Below, piece after piece: positions 5,033 to 5,607 of a stretch of 5,607 nt of DNA. Every line of letters starts with the position of its first letter. Positions within the stretch are counted from its first letter, which is position 1. The position numbers and the translations under genes were made by a program. This DNA comes from Lachnospiraceae bacterium. GTDB lineage: Bacteria; Bacillota; Clostridia; Lachnospirales; Lachnospiraceae. Where the stretch lies: the NCBI GenBank assembly GCA_024403585.1, contig JAKSRN010000129.1, forward strand, positions 1 to 5,607, read 5' to 3'. Under the pieces are notes generated by a model. The model saw only the letters and a list, made by a program, of their open reading frames with translations, was not told where the DNA came from and ran no database searches.

Positions 5033-5607
5033 ATGTCAGATAAAAAATGTATAGTTATGATTGGTATCCTTGCAATGGGGATGTCTGTTCTGACCGCCTG
5101 TGGAAAATCTACAGATCAGGCGGATGCTACAGAAGCTGCAAAGACTACAGTTTCTGTAAGTTCCGAGCCTGTATCAGTACCAGATAAGACTGCTGACGCT
5201 AAGAATTCAGAGAGTAAAAACACCTACGATTTTGAGATTGATGATGAAGAAGACGAGGAATTTGACTTTGAATGGCCTTATCCAAATGTTACTGCCTGGA
5301 CCTGGGAAGAAACAGATCCCCGCATTGCGGAGATCAGCTTATCAGATAATGCAATTTCCTGCTTTGATGATATAGTGGGTGGATACAAAATCCAGCAGGT
5401 AAAGAGTGACAACGATGATGAGCGTGTAGGCTGGTACTGGTATCTTAGTATTGGTTATGATGAATATGGTCCTTCTTTGGCAATCTATGATGATGAAGCA
5501 GGTAATCCCGGTGTTCAGGGATATATTTCTTACATAGATGACAAGAACATTACGGTGCTGATCGATTATTGGTATTACGAGGACATGCCGAAAGCCAATT
5601 GGAGCGA
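5033..5607 (+). CDS. acidic lipoprotein of unknown function (N-terminal part)
   Basis: The frame is open for 191 codons from ATG at 5033 to the window edge, so the C-terminus is missing. AGGAGA (5018-5023) sits nine bases before the start. Residues 1-23 are a lipoprotein signal: KK, a hydrophobic run and lipobox LTAC with Cys23. Next comes a Thr/Ser/Ala/Lys linker (24-64), then a very acidic patch, DFEIDDEEDEEFDFEW (66-81). The folded part is rich in Trp, Tyr and Asp (for example GWYWYLSIGYDEYG, 133-146), suggesting a small extracytoplasmic beta domain. I do not recognise the family. The LTACGK start is like that of the cystatin-like lipoprotein at 1236-1757, but there is no similarity beyond the signal and no QxVxG motif. 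It is separated from leuA by a terminator and is probably an independent gene. Confidence 0.85.
   Translation, partial: MSDKKCIVMIGILAMGMSVLTACGKSTDQADATEAAKTTVSVSSEPVSVPDKTADAKNSESKNTYDFEIDDEEDEEFDFEWPYPNVTAWTWEETDPRIAEISLSDNAISCFDDIVGGYKIQQVKSDNDDERVGWYWYLSIGYDEYGPSLAIYDDEAGNPGVQGYISYIDDKNITVLIDYWYYEDMPKANWS

Noticed and set aside
1..5607. CRISPR array, tRNA or rRNA gene, insertion sequence
   Set aside because: No regularly spaced direct repeats, tRNA cloverleaf or transposase coding sequence was found by reading both strands.

Overview
The window looks like a chromosomal segment from a low-to-moderate GC anaerobic Firmicute, most likely a gut Lachnospiraceae member. This rests on strong AGGAGG ribosome binding sites, a T-box leader, LTAC-type lipoproteins, a 2-hydroxyacyl-CoA dehydratase-family Fe-S protein and a long-form LeuA. 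The genus cannot be fixed from the sequence.

Layout. Positions 1-794 (minus) hold the N-terminal 264 residues of a 2-hydroxyacyl-CoA dehydratase D-component / double-cubane-cluster protein that runs off the left edge. Positions 1052-1757 (minus) hold a secreted lipoprotein built from two tandem cystatin-like units, each with a Q-V-V-x-G-T-N motif. A +1 frameshift near 1239-1255 cuts it so that the intact ORF stops at 1236. Positions 1975-2427 (minus) encode a small cupin protein. Each of the last two minus-strand genes has its own extended -10 promoter and downstream hairpin, so all three minus-strand genes appear monocistronic.

From 2584 rightward the plus strand is a leucine biosynthesis unit: a promoter with an inverted repeat across its -35 box, a complete T-box leader with a probable CUG (Leu) specifier, its terminator, then leuA (2-isopropylmalate synthase, 556 aa) at 3179-4849, closed by a strong terminator at 4917-4950. 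A second lipoprotein gene starts at 5033 and runs off the right edge.

The most interesting element lies between the T-box terminator and leuA. About 187 nt (2915-3101) are closed by a ten-pair terminal helix and filled with at least six further nested helices. The segment has no credible coding capacity and is not needed by the T-box, so it is probably a separate structured RNA. The cystatin-like lipoprotein is the second point of interest.
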